From WHSV01 sp050693935 (GTDB lineage: Bacteria > Actinomycetota > CADDZG01 > WHSQ01), in contig JBOGWU010000130.1 of assembly GCA_050693935.1 (NCBI GenBank), positions 20,404-84,403 of the forward strand: a stretch of 64,000 bases of DNA, given 5' to 3'. The notes beneath the pieces were generated by a model. It was not told where the DNA came from, made no database searches, and saw only the letters and a list, made by a program, of their open reading frames with translations. Both the position numbers and the translations under genes were made by a program. Below, one piece after another: positions 1 to 8,644 of this stretch. The stretch's first letter is position 1; each line of letters begins with the position of its first letter.

Positions 1-771
1 CATCATGGCCAGCAGGTTGACGACGGGGGTGTCCGCCACCACTCCGATCACGTCCTGTGGCACGAACGTCTGCAGCGCGGCTGCGACGAGGGCTCCGATA
101 ACGAGAAAGCGGCCCATGAACACGAAATCTGCGGCCAGATGCCCGAAGAACGCGTGGGACTTGGATTCGTGATCGTGGCTGTGATCGCCGCTGGTGTCGG
201 CGCGCCTGCGCAGCAGCCGCTCCTTGGCTTCGTCGGAAACGACGAAGCCGACGGCCATTGCCGCCAGGAATCCGAGCCCGGCCCGACCGAGCACCATCGG
301 CCAGAGAATGTCGCGGCCCCTGTAAGCAACCACGGTCGAAGCGATCACGATGGGATTGAGCACGGGCGCGGCCAGCATGAACGTGACCGCGGCCGACGGT
401 GCCAGTCCTTTGACGATCAAGCGGCGGGCAACGGGGACCGAACCGCACTCGCACACCGGAAAGGCGGCTCCGGCAAGTCCCGACACGGGCAGCTGCAAAG
501 CGCGGGGGAGAAGCGCCAGCTTTTCGAAAACAGCAGTGGGGACGAACACCTCGATTAGCGCCGAGGCGATCGCGCCGAGCATGATGAAGGGCACGGCCTC
601 GATCAGCAGGCTGCCGAAGACCAGAAAGAAGTTCTGGACGCCGGCGATGCGCGCCGGATCCAGCACGTACAACACGGCGCCGAACGCGACCAGCGCAAGG
701 GCCGTTACTCCGGCATAGCGGTAGCCGGAGACGAACTCACGATCTCGCTCTGTTGAGGCGCCCACGGCCAT
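1..771 (-). CDS. ArsP/DUF318-family permease, C-terminus beyond window
   Basis: Integral membrane permease of the UPF0718/DUF318 (ArsP-like) family; the reading frame stays open to base 1, so the C-terminal part lies outside the window. I translated it from the ATG at 771, whose A is also the last base of the upstream TGA (TGATG overlap with 771-2087). The N-terminus reads MAVGASTERDREF and is followed by hydrophobic segments. The family signature FPVCECGSVPVARRLIVKG is present, then a His-rich loop (GDHSHDHESKSH) and HLAADFVFMGRF. It is clearly paralogous to the permease at 2115-3155, which carries the same VCECGSVPVARR motif. The His-rich loop suggests a metal or metalloid link, but the substrate is unknown. 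Confident in the family, not in the cargo. Confidence 0.85.
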   Translation of the reverse strand, partial: MAVGASTERDREFVSGYRYAGVTALALVAFGAVLYVLDPARIAGVQNFFLVFGSLLIEAVPFIMLGAIASALIEVFVPTAVFEKLALLPRALQLPVSGLAGAAFPVCECGSVPVARRLIVKGLAPSAAVTFMLAAPVLNPIVIASTVVAYRGRDILWPMVLGRAGLGFLAAMAVGFVVSDEAKERLLRRRADTSGDHSHDHESKSHAFFGHLAADFVFMGRFLVIGALVAAALQTFVPQDVIGVVADTPVVNLLAMM

Positions 772-2087
772 CAGCAGTACCTCGCGAAGCTAACGGCGAT
801 CGCGGGGAAGACGTCGGCGAACAACCGGCCCCCCGGGCCGGTGAGGCGAGCAGTTTGATCGATGACTGCGTCCTCGGAGAGTTCGAGCTCGGCGAGCATC
901 CTCTGGTCGACGAACAAACCTCCGGGCACGGCGGCTTCGACGACCGGCTTGCCGGCCCCGGCGTCGACCTCCGAGGCGATCGACGCCCCGTCCACGTCGC
1001 CGACGGCGTCGGATCCGGTCCCAACCACCGCGATCGCCACCGACCCCTTTGCTATGCGGCCGGCGGCGGTAACGATTCGCTTCAGGGCTCTATCCATGCG
1101 GCCTATGTCGCCTTCCAGCGCGATCGCCAGCACGTCGACGATCTCGTCGGTGGCGAACCCATGTGTCAGCATCTCGAGAGCCCGGCCCGCCGGATCCCTC
1201 GGATCGATGACCACCTCGTCCCGATCGCCGCTGCCGTACCACTCGCCACCAACCGCCCCCCGATCGCTCGGGGAGGTGCCGACCAAACCGATGATTGGTT
1301 GCTGGTCGAGGCTCTCGTCTAGATCGTCGCTCATAGTGGCGATGATGGGAGATTCGGCCCGTTGGGAGAAGGCTCGTACCAGTTCGCCGGCGTCGTTGCG
1401 GACGAGGTTGCCGGTTACGCCGTGCTGGCGAGGCAGTCCGCCGGTGCCCACCGTGCTCACGATCGCCGCGGGATCCAACGGCAAAGAGCCCGTCTCGCCG
1501 TCCATCGTGGCGACTCCCGAATCCATCATCTTTTCGAGATAGGGCCACGCGTTCGGCTCGCTCTCGAGATCGTCGCTGCCGACGCCTTTGAGGATCACCT
1601 GGAGCATGAGCCTCGGCGCTTCGCCGGTTGCGACTCCTTCGAGCGGCTCACCCGAGCGGACCTCGGGGAAGGGTCGCTCGAAGGAGATCACCTCGGCAAG
1701 AGTGGGGGCAATCCGATCGAGGGTTGTCCCCGGCGGGATTGACGACGTGCCAATACCCTCGCCGGTGAACACGATGGGGACGCGGCTCGCGTCGAGGTCG
1801 GCCGAGGGCCATGGCGGTTGCGGGCTCGATCCCTGGTGGCCGCTGCCCCCGGCGATGACGGCGTCATCGGACGCGATGGCCAGGACCTCGGGACCACGCC
1901 CCTCGCGCCACCCGGCGTCGATGCGCGAGCGCAGGGCTTGCGGCAACGAGCAGAACGGCACCTCTGAGGTTGCACCCGCCTGTTCGTCGCACGAATGACC
2001 GGCGCAGAGAGCCCGCAAGAGCAGCGCGGGGATCCCGAGGACACCAAGCACCAATAGAAGTGACAGCGTCCTGCGTCCAAAACCCAC
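771..2087 (-). CDS. Degenerate alkaline phosphatase/phosphodiesterase paralogue (likely pseudoenzyme)
   Basis: 438 aa secreted or membrane-anchored protein with an N-terminal hydrophobic segment (about residues 7-25). It is paralogous over its whole length to the proteins at 3894, 6937 and 20616: FCSLPQALRSRI near residue 45, SRVPIVFTGEGI near 101-112, APTLAEV near 127, GTGGLPRQHGVTGN near 214-227. The catalytic positions are lost. The first metal Asp (VVIDGGGW in paralogues) is Lys167 in VILKGVGS. The nucleophile Thr of the P-S-[IV]-T motif is absent in SLPLDPAA. The paired Asp/His of D-x3-H read GDIGR. ADHGQ has become GTGSD. The cap His is missing. About 120 residues of middle sequence are also shortened. 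It is divergent from the 2115 permease gene and overlaps the downstream permease by one base. A non-catalytic binding or regulatory role is plausible; recent decay is less likely because the frame is intact. Confidence 0.8.
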   Translation of the reverse strand: MGFGRRTLSLLLVLGVLGIPALLLRALCAGHSCDEQAGATSEVPFCSLPQALRSRIDAGWREGRGPEVLAIASDDAVIAGGSGHQGSSPQPPWPSADLDASRVPIVFTGEGIGTSSIPPGTTLDRIAPTLAEVISFERPFPEVRSGEPLEGVATGEAPRLMLQVILKGVGSDDLESEPNAWPYLEKMMDSGVATMDGETGSLPLDPAAIVSTVGTGGLPRQHGVTGNLVRNDAGELVRAFSQRAESPIIATMSDDLDESLDQQPIIGLVGTSPSDRGAVGGEWYGSGDRDEVVIDPRDPAGRALEMLTHGFATDEIVDVLAIALEGDIGRMDRALKRIVTAAGRIAKGSVAIAVVGTGSDAVGDVDGASIASEVDAGAGKPVVEAAVPGGLFVDQRMLAELELSEDAVIDQTARLTGPGGRLFADVFPAIAVSFARYC

Positions 2088-2114
2088 AGACTTCAGGCTA
2101 CCGTTGACGAGCTA

Positions 2115-3155
2115 ATGGGCATCGACAGCGTCGTCATTCGGCGACCCGACACGAGCAAGTCCAGCGGTCCGGCCGAGCCCGCCCCGCGGCGCTATCTAGG
2201 CGCTCTGGTTCTCGCCACAGCCGGACTCATCCTGACCGGGCGGATCGTGGGGTTGAGCGAGATGCCGGCGGCTGGCACCTTCGTGTTGATCTTCACCTCA
2301 CTCGTGGTCGAGGCGCTGCCCTTCGTCTTGATGGGCGCGCTCGTGTCGGCGGTGATCGAGGTCTACGTCCCCCAGAGCGCTTTCGCAAGAGTCGCGAACC
2401 TCCCTCTGCCGCTGCAGCTGCCGGCGGCGGCACTAGGTGGCTTCGCCTTCCCGGTGTGCGAGTGCGGTTCGGTCCCCGTCGCGCGCCGTCTGATCGTCAA
2501 GGGCATGCATCCCTCGGCCGGTCTGGCATTCATGCTCGCGTCGCCGATTCTGAATCCGATCGTGCTCATCTCGACCGCGGTCGCATACTCGGGTCGAGGA
2601 GTGGCGGCTCAGATGGTGGCCGGCCGCGCCGGCCTCGGCCTCATCCTGGCTCTCGCCGCGGGATGGGCCATCGGCGGCGAAGGAGCCAAGGAGCTGTTAC
2701 GGCCGCGGCCCGATGACCCGCCCGCCGAACACGGCGGCTCGGTCACTCCCGGCTCCCGCTTCAGCGCGTTCACCGGACATCTGGCGGCCGACTTCTTCTT
2801 CATGGGCCGCTTCGTGGTGCTCGGAGGCGCCATCGCCGCGCTCATGCAAACCGCGATTCCGCAGAGCATCGTCTCGGGAGTCGCGAGCACGCCCATCATC
2901 GGCGCGCTGGCGCTGATGGGACTGGCGTTCGTACTGTCGCTATGTAGCGAGGCCGACGCCTTCGTCGCGGTCAGCTTCGTTCAGTTCCCGCTCAGTTCGC
3001 AGCTTGCGTTCCTGGTGTTTGGGCCTGTGGTCGATGCCAAGCTGGCCCTGTTGTACGGAGCGACCTTCCGCCGTCGCTTTGTGTTGCGTTTGCTCGCGAT
3101 AGCACTCCCAGTGACGCTCGCCGGTTCGCTGTGGTTCGAGGTGGTGGCCGGGTGA
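2115..3155 (+). CDS. ArsP/DUF318-family permease (YcgR-like)
   Basis: 346 aa polytopic membrane protein of the UPF0718/DUF318 permease family. It carries the family motif GFAFPVCECGSVPVARR near residue 110, a second conserved half (FTGHLAADFFFMGRFVVLGG) and the late LSLCSEADAFVAVSF motif with Cys and Glu in a membrane segment. It starts at ATG 2115, 27 bases from the divergent gene at 2087. The next gene begins on a GTG overlapping this stop (GTGA at 3152-3155), so the two are translationally coupled. That pairing of a DUF318 permease with a TIGR03943 protein matches the YcgR/YcgQ pair known in Bacillus. Substrate unknown; ArsP relatives export organoarsenicals, but other members are linked to metals. 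Confidence 0.88.
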   Translation: MGIDSVVIRRPDTSKSSGPAEPAPRRYLGALVLATAGLILTGRIVGLSEMPAAGTFVLIFTSLVVEALPFVLMGALVSAVIEVYVPQSAFARVANLPLPLQLPAAALGGFAFPVCECGSVPVARRLIVKGMHPSAGLAFMLASPILNPIVLISTAVAYSGRGVAAQMVAGRAGLGLILALAAGWAIGGEGAKELLRPRPDDPPAEHGGSVTPGSRFSAFTGHLAADFFFMGRFVVLGGAIAALMQTAIPQSIVSGVASTPIIGALALMGLAFVLSLCSEADAFVAVSFVQFPLSSQLAFLVFGPVVDAKLALLYGATFRRRFVLRLLAIALPVTLAGSLWFEVVAG

Positions 3156-3850
3156 GCACGTCACGGCTGGCTCGCGCGCTAGTGCTTGCCCTGTGGGCTC
3201 TGTTCTTCGGTTACCTGTGGGCGAGTGGCGAGATGGTGCGCTATCTCGGTCCCCGCACGTACTGGGTCGTCCCGTTCGGTTGCCTGACGCTCGGTGCCGC
3301 GGCGGCGGCTCATCTCGTGACCTTGCGCAGGAGCGAGGACGCACGGCCACCGTCGCGGGGAGACCTAGTCGGAATCGCGGTGCTGATGATTCCGATCATT
3401 GCCGTGCTCGCAGTGCCCCGAGCCGAGCTCGGCGCGCTGGCGGTGTCCAGGAAGGCCACGGGGGCCGGGGCCACGGCCGGACTGGTCGCCCCGCCCGCAC
3501 CCAATGAGGGACAACCGCCCAGCTTCATCGACGTGCATTTCGCGAACGAATCAGACGAGTACGGGGCAACGCTTGGGATCGAAGAGGGAACGAGGCTGAG
3601 CCTCGTCGGGTTCGTTTCCGAGACGGGCGACCCGTCCGGAGAGTTCGTGCTCACGCGCTTCTACGTGTCCTGCTGCGCCGCCGATGCGATTCCCTACTCG
3701 GTGACCGTGCTGCCATCGGAGCGGGCGGACTACTCCACCAACACCTGGCTCAGGGTGGCCGGTTCCCTCGAGCGCGACGGGGACGGATACCGCCTGGCGG
3801 CCGACTCGATCGAAACCGTGCCGCAACCGGAGAATCCGTACCTGTACTAG
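3152..3850 (+). CDS. TIGR03943/DUF1980-family membrane protein (YcgQ-like)
   Basis: 232 aa protein paired with the upstream DUF318 permease. I place the start at GTG 3152, which overlaps the permease stop; an upstream ATG at 3131 would add only a few residues read inside the permease. Two hydrophobic helices fill the first 50 residues, a third lies near residue 80-95, and the C-terminal half is a soluble extracytoplasmic domain. Its family hallmark is the FYVSCCAADA motif, a vicinal Cys pair followed by a small-residue run, then a strand-rich end (WLRVAGSLERDGDGYRL). The vicinal Cys pair may bind a metal. Function of the family is unsettled; the coupling argues that it is an accessory subunit of the permease. 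Confidence 0.85.
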   Translation: MSTSRLARALVLALWALFFGYLWASGEMVRYLGPRTYWVVPFGCLTLGAAAAAHLVTLRRSEDARPPSRGDLVGIAVLMIPIIAVLAVPRAELGALAVSRKATGAGATAGLVAPPAPNEGQPPSFIDVHFANESDEYGATLGIEEGTRLSLVGFVSETGDPSGEFVLTRFYVSCCAADAIPYSVTVLPSERADYSTNTWLRVAGSLERDGDGYRLAADSIETVPQPENPYLY

Positions 3851-3893
3851 TCTCCGAGCCGAATTCAACCCACCCTCCAGGAGGAACGAAGAC

Positions 3894-5633
3894 TTGACCA
3901 AGCGCGTCCTAGTGATCGCTGGGGTTGCGATCGTCGTGGCAGCACTTGCCGCCTACGTTTTGGCCCCCTCGGACGACGGAGGGAACGCGCTCAGTCAGGA
4001 CCAGATGGCCGCCGAGATCGGGGCGCCGATCATGGAGCACCTCCACCGCGGTCACGTGCCCGGACGCTCGGGAGAGATCATGCTCGTGCCGAAACCGAAC
4101 AACTATCTGCTCGGCGAGTGGGACCTGAGGACGCTTGGCACCGACACGCCGACGCTGTCGTCGTCGCATCCGAATCCGTGGGACTACCTGACGCGCGTGC
4201 CGATCATCGCAAGCGGAGGAGGGATCGAGCCCGGGCAGAGCAACGAAGACGTGACCGACATCGCGGCGCTTGCCCCCACCTACGCCGAGGTGCTCGACAT
4301 GGGCGACATCGACGCTGATGCCCAGTCGCTGGCGGAGGTCGTGCAGGGTGTTACGGAGCGACCGAAGCTGATCTTCACTGTGGTCATCGACGGGGGCGGT
4401 TGGAACGTTCTGCGGGAGCATCCCGAGTCGTGGCCCTTCATCCAATCGCTGCGCGAAGACGGCATCACCTACACGAACGCCACCATCGGCTCGGCTCCGT
4501 CGATCACCGGAGCCCTGCACGCCACCTTCGGCACCGGCGTGTATCCCGATCGCCACGGCATCCCCGGCAACCAAATGAGGGGCCCGGAGGGCAACACCGA
4601 CACCTGGCAGCAGAACGCCGACCCCACCTTCCTGGAGACCCCCACCGTGTCGGAGCTGTGGGACGAACGCAACGACAACCGGCCCGTGGTCGGGACCGTG
4701 AGCTACGAGGGCTGGCACCTCGGGATGATTGGTCACGGTGCCCAGCGCGAGGGCGGGGACCGGGACATCGCGGTGTTGTGGGAAGCGGTGGACCTGGGCA
4801 CGGACGAGCCCGTCAACGAGTGGTGGACGAACGAGGACTTCTACCAGCTTCCGAGCTACCTCGCGGAGACCGATCTCGAAACGCTCGAGTCCTACGAAGA
4901 AGAGCTCGACGAGCGCGATGGCCTTGCGGACGACACCTGGTTCGGCAAGTCGCTCGAGCAGATCCAAGACGCTCGCACCCGTCCGGCGTCACCCGCCTTC
5001 GTGAGGTTCACCGGCGACGCCGTCGTCGACGTCATCGAGCGCGAGAAGCTCGGCCGGGACGAGCTCACCGACATGTTCTGGGTCGAGATGAAGATGCCCG
5101 ACTACGCGGGACACGCTTTCAACATGACCGGTCCCGAGGAGGCCGACGTCCTGCGCGAGACCGACAGGCAGCTGCGGCGCATGAAGAAGGTCCTCGACCA
5201 ACGGGTGGGCGAGGGGAACTATCTGTTCGTGTTGTCGGCCGACCACGGTCAACAGCCGCTAGCGGACACCACCGGGGGCTGGCGCATCAACAACAAGGAG
5301 ATCGAACGCGATCTCGTTGCCGAGTTCGGCGACGGAGTGCTCGAGAAGGCCACGCCGGTCGACATCTATCTCGATACCGGGGCGCTGGCCGACGAGGACG
5401 TCGAGGTAGACGAGGTCGCGGAATGGTTGTCGACCTACACGATCGCCGACAACCTTCCCGATGAGGCCCCGGGTGCGGACCGCGTTCCCGAGGGGCGCCT
5501 CGACGAAACCCTGTTCGCGGGTGCCTTCAGCTCGAACTTCCTGCAGGATCTGACGCCGGAGGAGATCGAGTCGTTCGGCGAGGGAAGCTATCCAGAGGGG
5601 CGCATCTACGATCCACCCTCGGCGGGGCAATAG
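3894..5633 (+). CDS. PafA-like alkaline phosphatase/phosphodiesterase, circularly permuted, catalytic residues intact
   Basis: 579 aa extracytoplasmic metallo-phosphoesterase of the alkaline phosphatase superfamily. The start is TTG 3894, nine bases after AGGAGG. Residues 4-22 form a signal or anchor helix. Residues 43-130 (GRSGEIMLVPK, SSSHPNPWDY with His92, RVPIIASGGGI) match the C-terminal end of PafA-type enzymes. The core follows: Asp166 in VVIDGGGW, nucleophile Thr205 in APSITGALH, Asn226 in HGIPGN, Asp403/His407 in DYAGH and Asp450/His451 in SADHGQ. All six metal ligands plus the Thr and Asn are therefore present, but the module order is permuted. I see no Cys, unlike its paralogues. 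Substrate may be a phosphomonoester or phosphodiester. It lies 12 bases ahead of an MFS gene. Confidence 0.88.
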   Translation: MTKRVLVIAGVAIVVAALAAYVLAPSDDGGNALSQDQMAAEIGAPIMEHLHRGHVPGRSGEIMLVPKPNNYLLGEWDLRTLGTDTPTLSSSHPNPWDYLTRVPIIASGGGIEPGQSNEDVTDIAALAPTYAEVLDMGDIDADAQSLAEVVQGVTERPKLIFTVVIDGGGWNVLREHPESWPFIQSLREDGITYTNATIGSAPSITGALHATFGTGVYPDRHGIPGNQMRGPEGNTDTWQQNADPTFLETPTVSELWDERNDNRPVVGTVSYEGWHLGMIGHGAQREGGDRDIAVLWEAVDLGTDEPVNEWWTNEDFYQLPSYLAETDLETLESYEEELDERDGLADDTWFGKSLEQIQDARTRPASPAFVRFTGDAVVDVIEREKLGRDELTDMFWVEMKMPDYAGHAFNMTGPEEADVLRETDRQLRRMKKVLDQRVGEGNYLFVLSADHGQQPLADTTGGWRINNKEIERDLVAEFGDGVLEKATPVDIYLDTGALADEDVEVDEVAEWLSTYTIADNLPDEAPGADRVPEGRLDETLFAGAFSSNFLQDLTPEEIESFGEGSYPEGRIYDPPSAGQ

Positions 5634-5645
5634 GGTCTTGGACGC

Positions 5646-6932
5646 ATGAACGCTCTCAAACGTGGGCTCGCCCTCATCGGAACCAAGCCCGACTTCCGCA
5701 ACCTGATGATCGCCCAATTCCTCGCTCAGGCCGGTGACGGGATCGTTCAGACCGCGCTCGCCAAGTTCATCGTGTTCGGGGGCCAGGAGGGCTTCGATCT
5801 CGAAGGCGCACGCAACCCCCAGGAGCTCCTCCGCATCGCGTTGTACCTGTTCGTGCCCTATACGATCTTGAGCCCGTTCTTGGGTGTCATCATCGATCGC
5901 TGGGACCGGCGCCGCCTTCTGTTTCTTGCCAACGGCTTTCGAGCGGTCGTGATCCTCATCATCGGTCTGGTCACCATCGACCGGCTCCCTGAGGCCGTGC
6001 TCTTCCTGGCCTTCCTGCTGACGTTGACGTCGACGCGCATCGTGCTTGCGACGAAGGCGGCGGCGATTCCGACCACCATTGGCGAGCACTCGCTCGTCGA
6101 CGCCAATTCGGTATCCCAGTTGGGCGGTGCCCTGTTCCAGCTCGGTGGTGCGGGAGTTGCGTTCATCGCCGCGGCGGTGATGACTCCGGAGCCAATCGCC
6201 ATCGCCGGCGCACTCGTATACGGAGCGGGAGCGGCGTTCGGGCTCATGATTCGCTCGGCGGGGGAGGCGCGCACCAAGCTCACCTTCGGACAGGAGGTGG
6301 CGCGCGTGATCGCCAACATCGCGGCGGGGCTACGAGAGGTCGCCCAAACCCCCAAGGCCGGGGCGGCGATCACCACTTATTTCTGGTTGCGGTTGCTCTG
6401 GAGTTTTTCGATCGTCAGCATCGGCTTCGTGGCGCGCGATCTGCTCGGCGACGAGGAGATCACGATCCTGGCCCTCACCGGGGGCGCGGGGGCCGTCGGG
6501 GCCGCGCTCGGGTTCGTCATGGCTCCCCGTCTCGTCGAGCGCACCAGGACAACGGGAATGCTGGTGCTCGGGGCCTCGACCGTTGCCGGGGCGGCAATTC
6601 TGCTGTTCGGGGCGATCGAGGTGGACATCGCGCTTGCGATCATGACCTTCTTCCTGGGGTTTGGTTTCTTCCTGGCGAAGATCACTCTCGACTCGATGGT
6701 CCAAGAGGCGCTGGGAGACGATTTCAGAGGCCGGGCATTCTCGCTTTACGACATCGCCTACAACCTGGCCTGGGTGCTGGCGGCGGCGGGACTCAAGCTG
6801 CTGTACGCGCCCGACGTCCAGAACCTCTTGATCGCGGGGATGGGGGCGGTGTTCCTGGTGGGCATGGCCGGGCTCGCGGCCTGGTATCGGAACGCCGGCC
6901 TCTTGGCGGCGTCGCCGGCCGCCAAGGCGTGA
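5646..6932 (+). CDS. MFS transporter
   Basis: 428 aa major facilitator superfamily protein with about 12 predicted hydrophobic segments. It has the typical Asp/Arg-rich loop between helices 2 and 3 (GVIIDRWDRRRLL) and a cytoplasmic-type N-terminus. The second half includes FRGRAFSLYDIAYNLAWVLA, common in the MFS subgroup related to macrolide-efflux and lysophospholipid transporters. ATG 5646 is 12 bases after the phosphatase stop, and the next phosphatase starts 4 bases after this gene ends, so it is sandwiched inside a phosphatase operon. That context suggests transport of a phosphatase product or of a lipid/glycan part, but the sequence does not decide the cargo or direction. Confidence 0.85.
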   Translation: MNALKRGLALIGTKPDFRNLMIAQFLAQAGDGIVQTALAKFIVFGGQEGFDLEGARNPQELLRIALYLFVPYTILSPFLGVIIDRWDRRRLLFLANGFRAVVILIIGLVTIDRLPEAVLFLAFLLTLTSTRIVLATKAAAIPTTIGEHSLVDANSVSQLGGALFQLGGAGVAFIAAAVMTPEPIAIAGALVYGAGAAFGLMIRSAGEARTKLTFGQEVARVIANIAAGLREVAQTPKAGAAITTYFWLRLLWSFSIVSIGFVARDLLGDEEITILALTGGAGAVGAALGFVMAPRLVERTRTTGMLVLGASTVAGAAILLFGAIEVDIALAIMTFFLGFGFFLAKITLDSMVQEALGDDFRGRAFSLYDIAYNLAWVLAAAGLKLLYAPDVQNLLIAGMGAVFLVGMAGLAAWYRNAGLLAASPAAKA

Positions 6933-6936
6933 GCCG

Positions 6937-8613
6937 GTGAGACTGGCCAAGGGTCGGCTCACGGGTGACAAGCGCGGCTTGACGGTGGCGCTGGTTGCGC
7001 TGGTCGCGGTGCTACTCGTCACCTTCGGTGTCGCGGCGGCGCTACGAGAGCCGCGCCGGCCCGTGCCCTCGTTCGCCGAGCAGGCTTGTTCGTTGCCCGA
7101 CGAACTCTTGGAGCGGACTGAACGCGGCTACTTCGAGCCCCGCTCGGGCCAGATCTCGCTGCTTCCCAAGACCCCCGCGTACATGGCCTCGGGCGCCGGC
7201 GGCTGGAGCCACTCCGGTCCCTGGCCCTACCTGCAGGATGTGCCGCTGGTGTTCTACGGCCCGGGCGTCATCGACTCCGGGGTGACTGTGGATCGCCCCG
7301 TCACTTCGGCCGACATCGCTCCCACCCTTGCCGGGTTGATGAAGGGCCGTCTCGGCGCGGCCGACGGCGAGGCTCTCGAGGAGGTCGTCGGCTCGAGTGG
7401 CGAAACCGCGACGCGCAAGGTACCCAAATTGATCCTGACGATCGTGTGGGACGGGGGTGGTTGGAACACGCTGGACCTGTGGAACGACTCGTGGCCCAAT
7501 CTCAGAGCGATGATGGACGGGGGCGTGAATTTCACCCACGCCACCGTCGGCTCCAGTCCGTCGGTGACGCCCGCGGTGCACACCACGATCGGGACCGGCG
7601 TCTTCCCCGATACCCACGGCATCACCGGGGTGCCGGTGCGCGATGAGAACGGCGAGGTCGTGGATGCCTTCCTGAAGGGTGAGTCGTCGCGTTTCATTCA
7701 GGTACCAGCACTCGCCGAACGATGGGACGAGCTCAACGGCAACGAGGCGAAGATCGGGATGGTGGGCTACGAGCCGTGGCATCTCGGCATGATCGGGCAG
7801 GGGGCCGAGCGCGTCGGAGGCGACCGGGACGACGCGGCCTGGCTCGACACCGAGACCAACGACTGGATAACCAACGAGGATCACTACCGGCTGCCGCCGT
7901 CGCTGCTCGCCGCCGAGGGACTCGACGCTCTGGTCGAGGAGCTCGACGCCGCCGACGGCCTCGTCGATGACTCATGGCGAGAGGACGTGTCGCTGGATGA
8001 TCCCGGTCGAGCCGAGGAGACGCCCGCGTTCATCGGCTATCACACGAATGCGATGCTCGAGATGATCGCCGCCGAGGGCTACGGCCGGGACGGCATCACC
8101 GACTTGCTGTTCACGAACTACAAACAGATCGACCGCATCGGCCACTACTACAACATGAACTCCGATTACGTGAACGACGCCTTGGTACGCACCGACGAGG
8201 AGCTCGGCAAGATCTTTACCGAGCTCGATCGCGTCGTCGGCCGCGGCGAATGGGTGGTGGCTTTGACGGCCGACCACGGGCAGCAACCCGATGCAGCCGA
8301 CGTCGATGGCTACGGGGTCAATCCGAGAGAGATCGAGGACGATATCCGGGACCAGTTCGGCGACGTCGTGCGAGCCGTGTGGCCCACCGAGGTATTCCTG
8401 CTTGACGACGCACTGGAGCGCGAGGACGTGACGGTCGAGCGGGTCGCCAATTTCCTCGGCGGCTACACGGTGGGTGACAACAACGACTCGGACGTAGGCG
8501 ATCTTGTCGGAGGTACAGGACGGTTCGAAGCCGACGAGCGCTTGTTCGCCATGGCGATCCCGGCCGCCCTGCTCGACGAGGGTGCCTGCGACGACGAGGC
8601 AAGCCGACCATGA
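6937..8613 (+). CDS. PafA-like alkaline phosphatase/phosphodiesterase, circularly permuted
   Basis: 558 aa extracytoplasmic metallo-phosphoesterase, starting at GTG 6937. Residues 14-36 form a membrane or signal helix. The PafA C-terminal-like cap is at the N-terminus: RSGQISLLPK near 70, His92 in GWSHSGPWPY, DVPLVFYGPGV at 101-111, and ADIAPTLAGL. The catalytic core has Asp172 in VWDGGGW, nucleophile Thr211 in SPSVTPAVH, Asp399/His403 in DRIGH and Asp446/His447 in TADHGQ. The active-site Asn of the family (HGI.GN) is Val232 here (HGITGV). The only two cysteines are Cys51 (ACSLP) and one near the C-terminus (EGACDD), at the two permuted ends. It follows the MFS gene by 4 bases. Confidence 0.87.
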   Translation: MRLAKGRLTGDKRGLTVALVALVAVLLVTFGVAAALREPRRPVPSFAEQACSLPDELLERTERGYFEPRSGQISLLPKTPAYMASGAGGWSHSGPWPYLQDVPLVFYGPGVIDSGVTVDRPVTSADIAPTLAGLMKGRLGAADGEALEEVVGSSGETATRKVPKLILTIVWDGGGWNTLDLWNDSWPNLRAMMDGGVNFTHATVGSSPSVTPAVHTTIGTGVFPDTHGITGVPVRDENGEVVDAFLKGESSRFIQVPALAERWDELNGNEAKIGMVGYEPWHLGMIGQGAERVGGDRDDAAWLDTETNDWITNEDHYRLPPSLLAAEGLDALVEELDAADGLVDDSWREDVSLDDPGRAEETPAFIGYHTNAMLEMIAAEGYGRDGITDLLFTNYKQIDRIGHYYNMNSDYVNDALVRTDEELGKIFTELDRVVGRGEWVVALTADHGQQPDAADVDGYGVNPREIEDDIRDQFGDVVRAVWPTEVFLLDDALEREDVTVERVANFLGGYTVGDNNDSDVGDLVGGTGRFEADERLFAMAIPAALLDEGACDDEASRP

Positions 8614-8644
8614 GCGGGTGTCTGACGTTAGGATGCCCGCATCC

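Noticed and set aside
3909..4967. Long minus-strand frame (352 codons) opposite the 3894 phosphatase
   Set aside because: Antisense shadow in GC-rich DNA: His/Val/Arg-rich text with no family signature, while the plus strand carries full catalytic motifs.
8504..8644. Earlier start for the GT-C-like protein
   Set aside because: This part lies inside the phosphatase gene and its residues look like out-of-frame phosphatase sequence.
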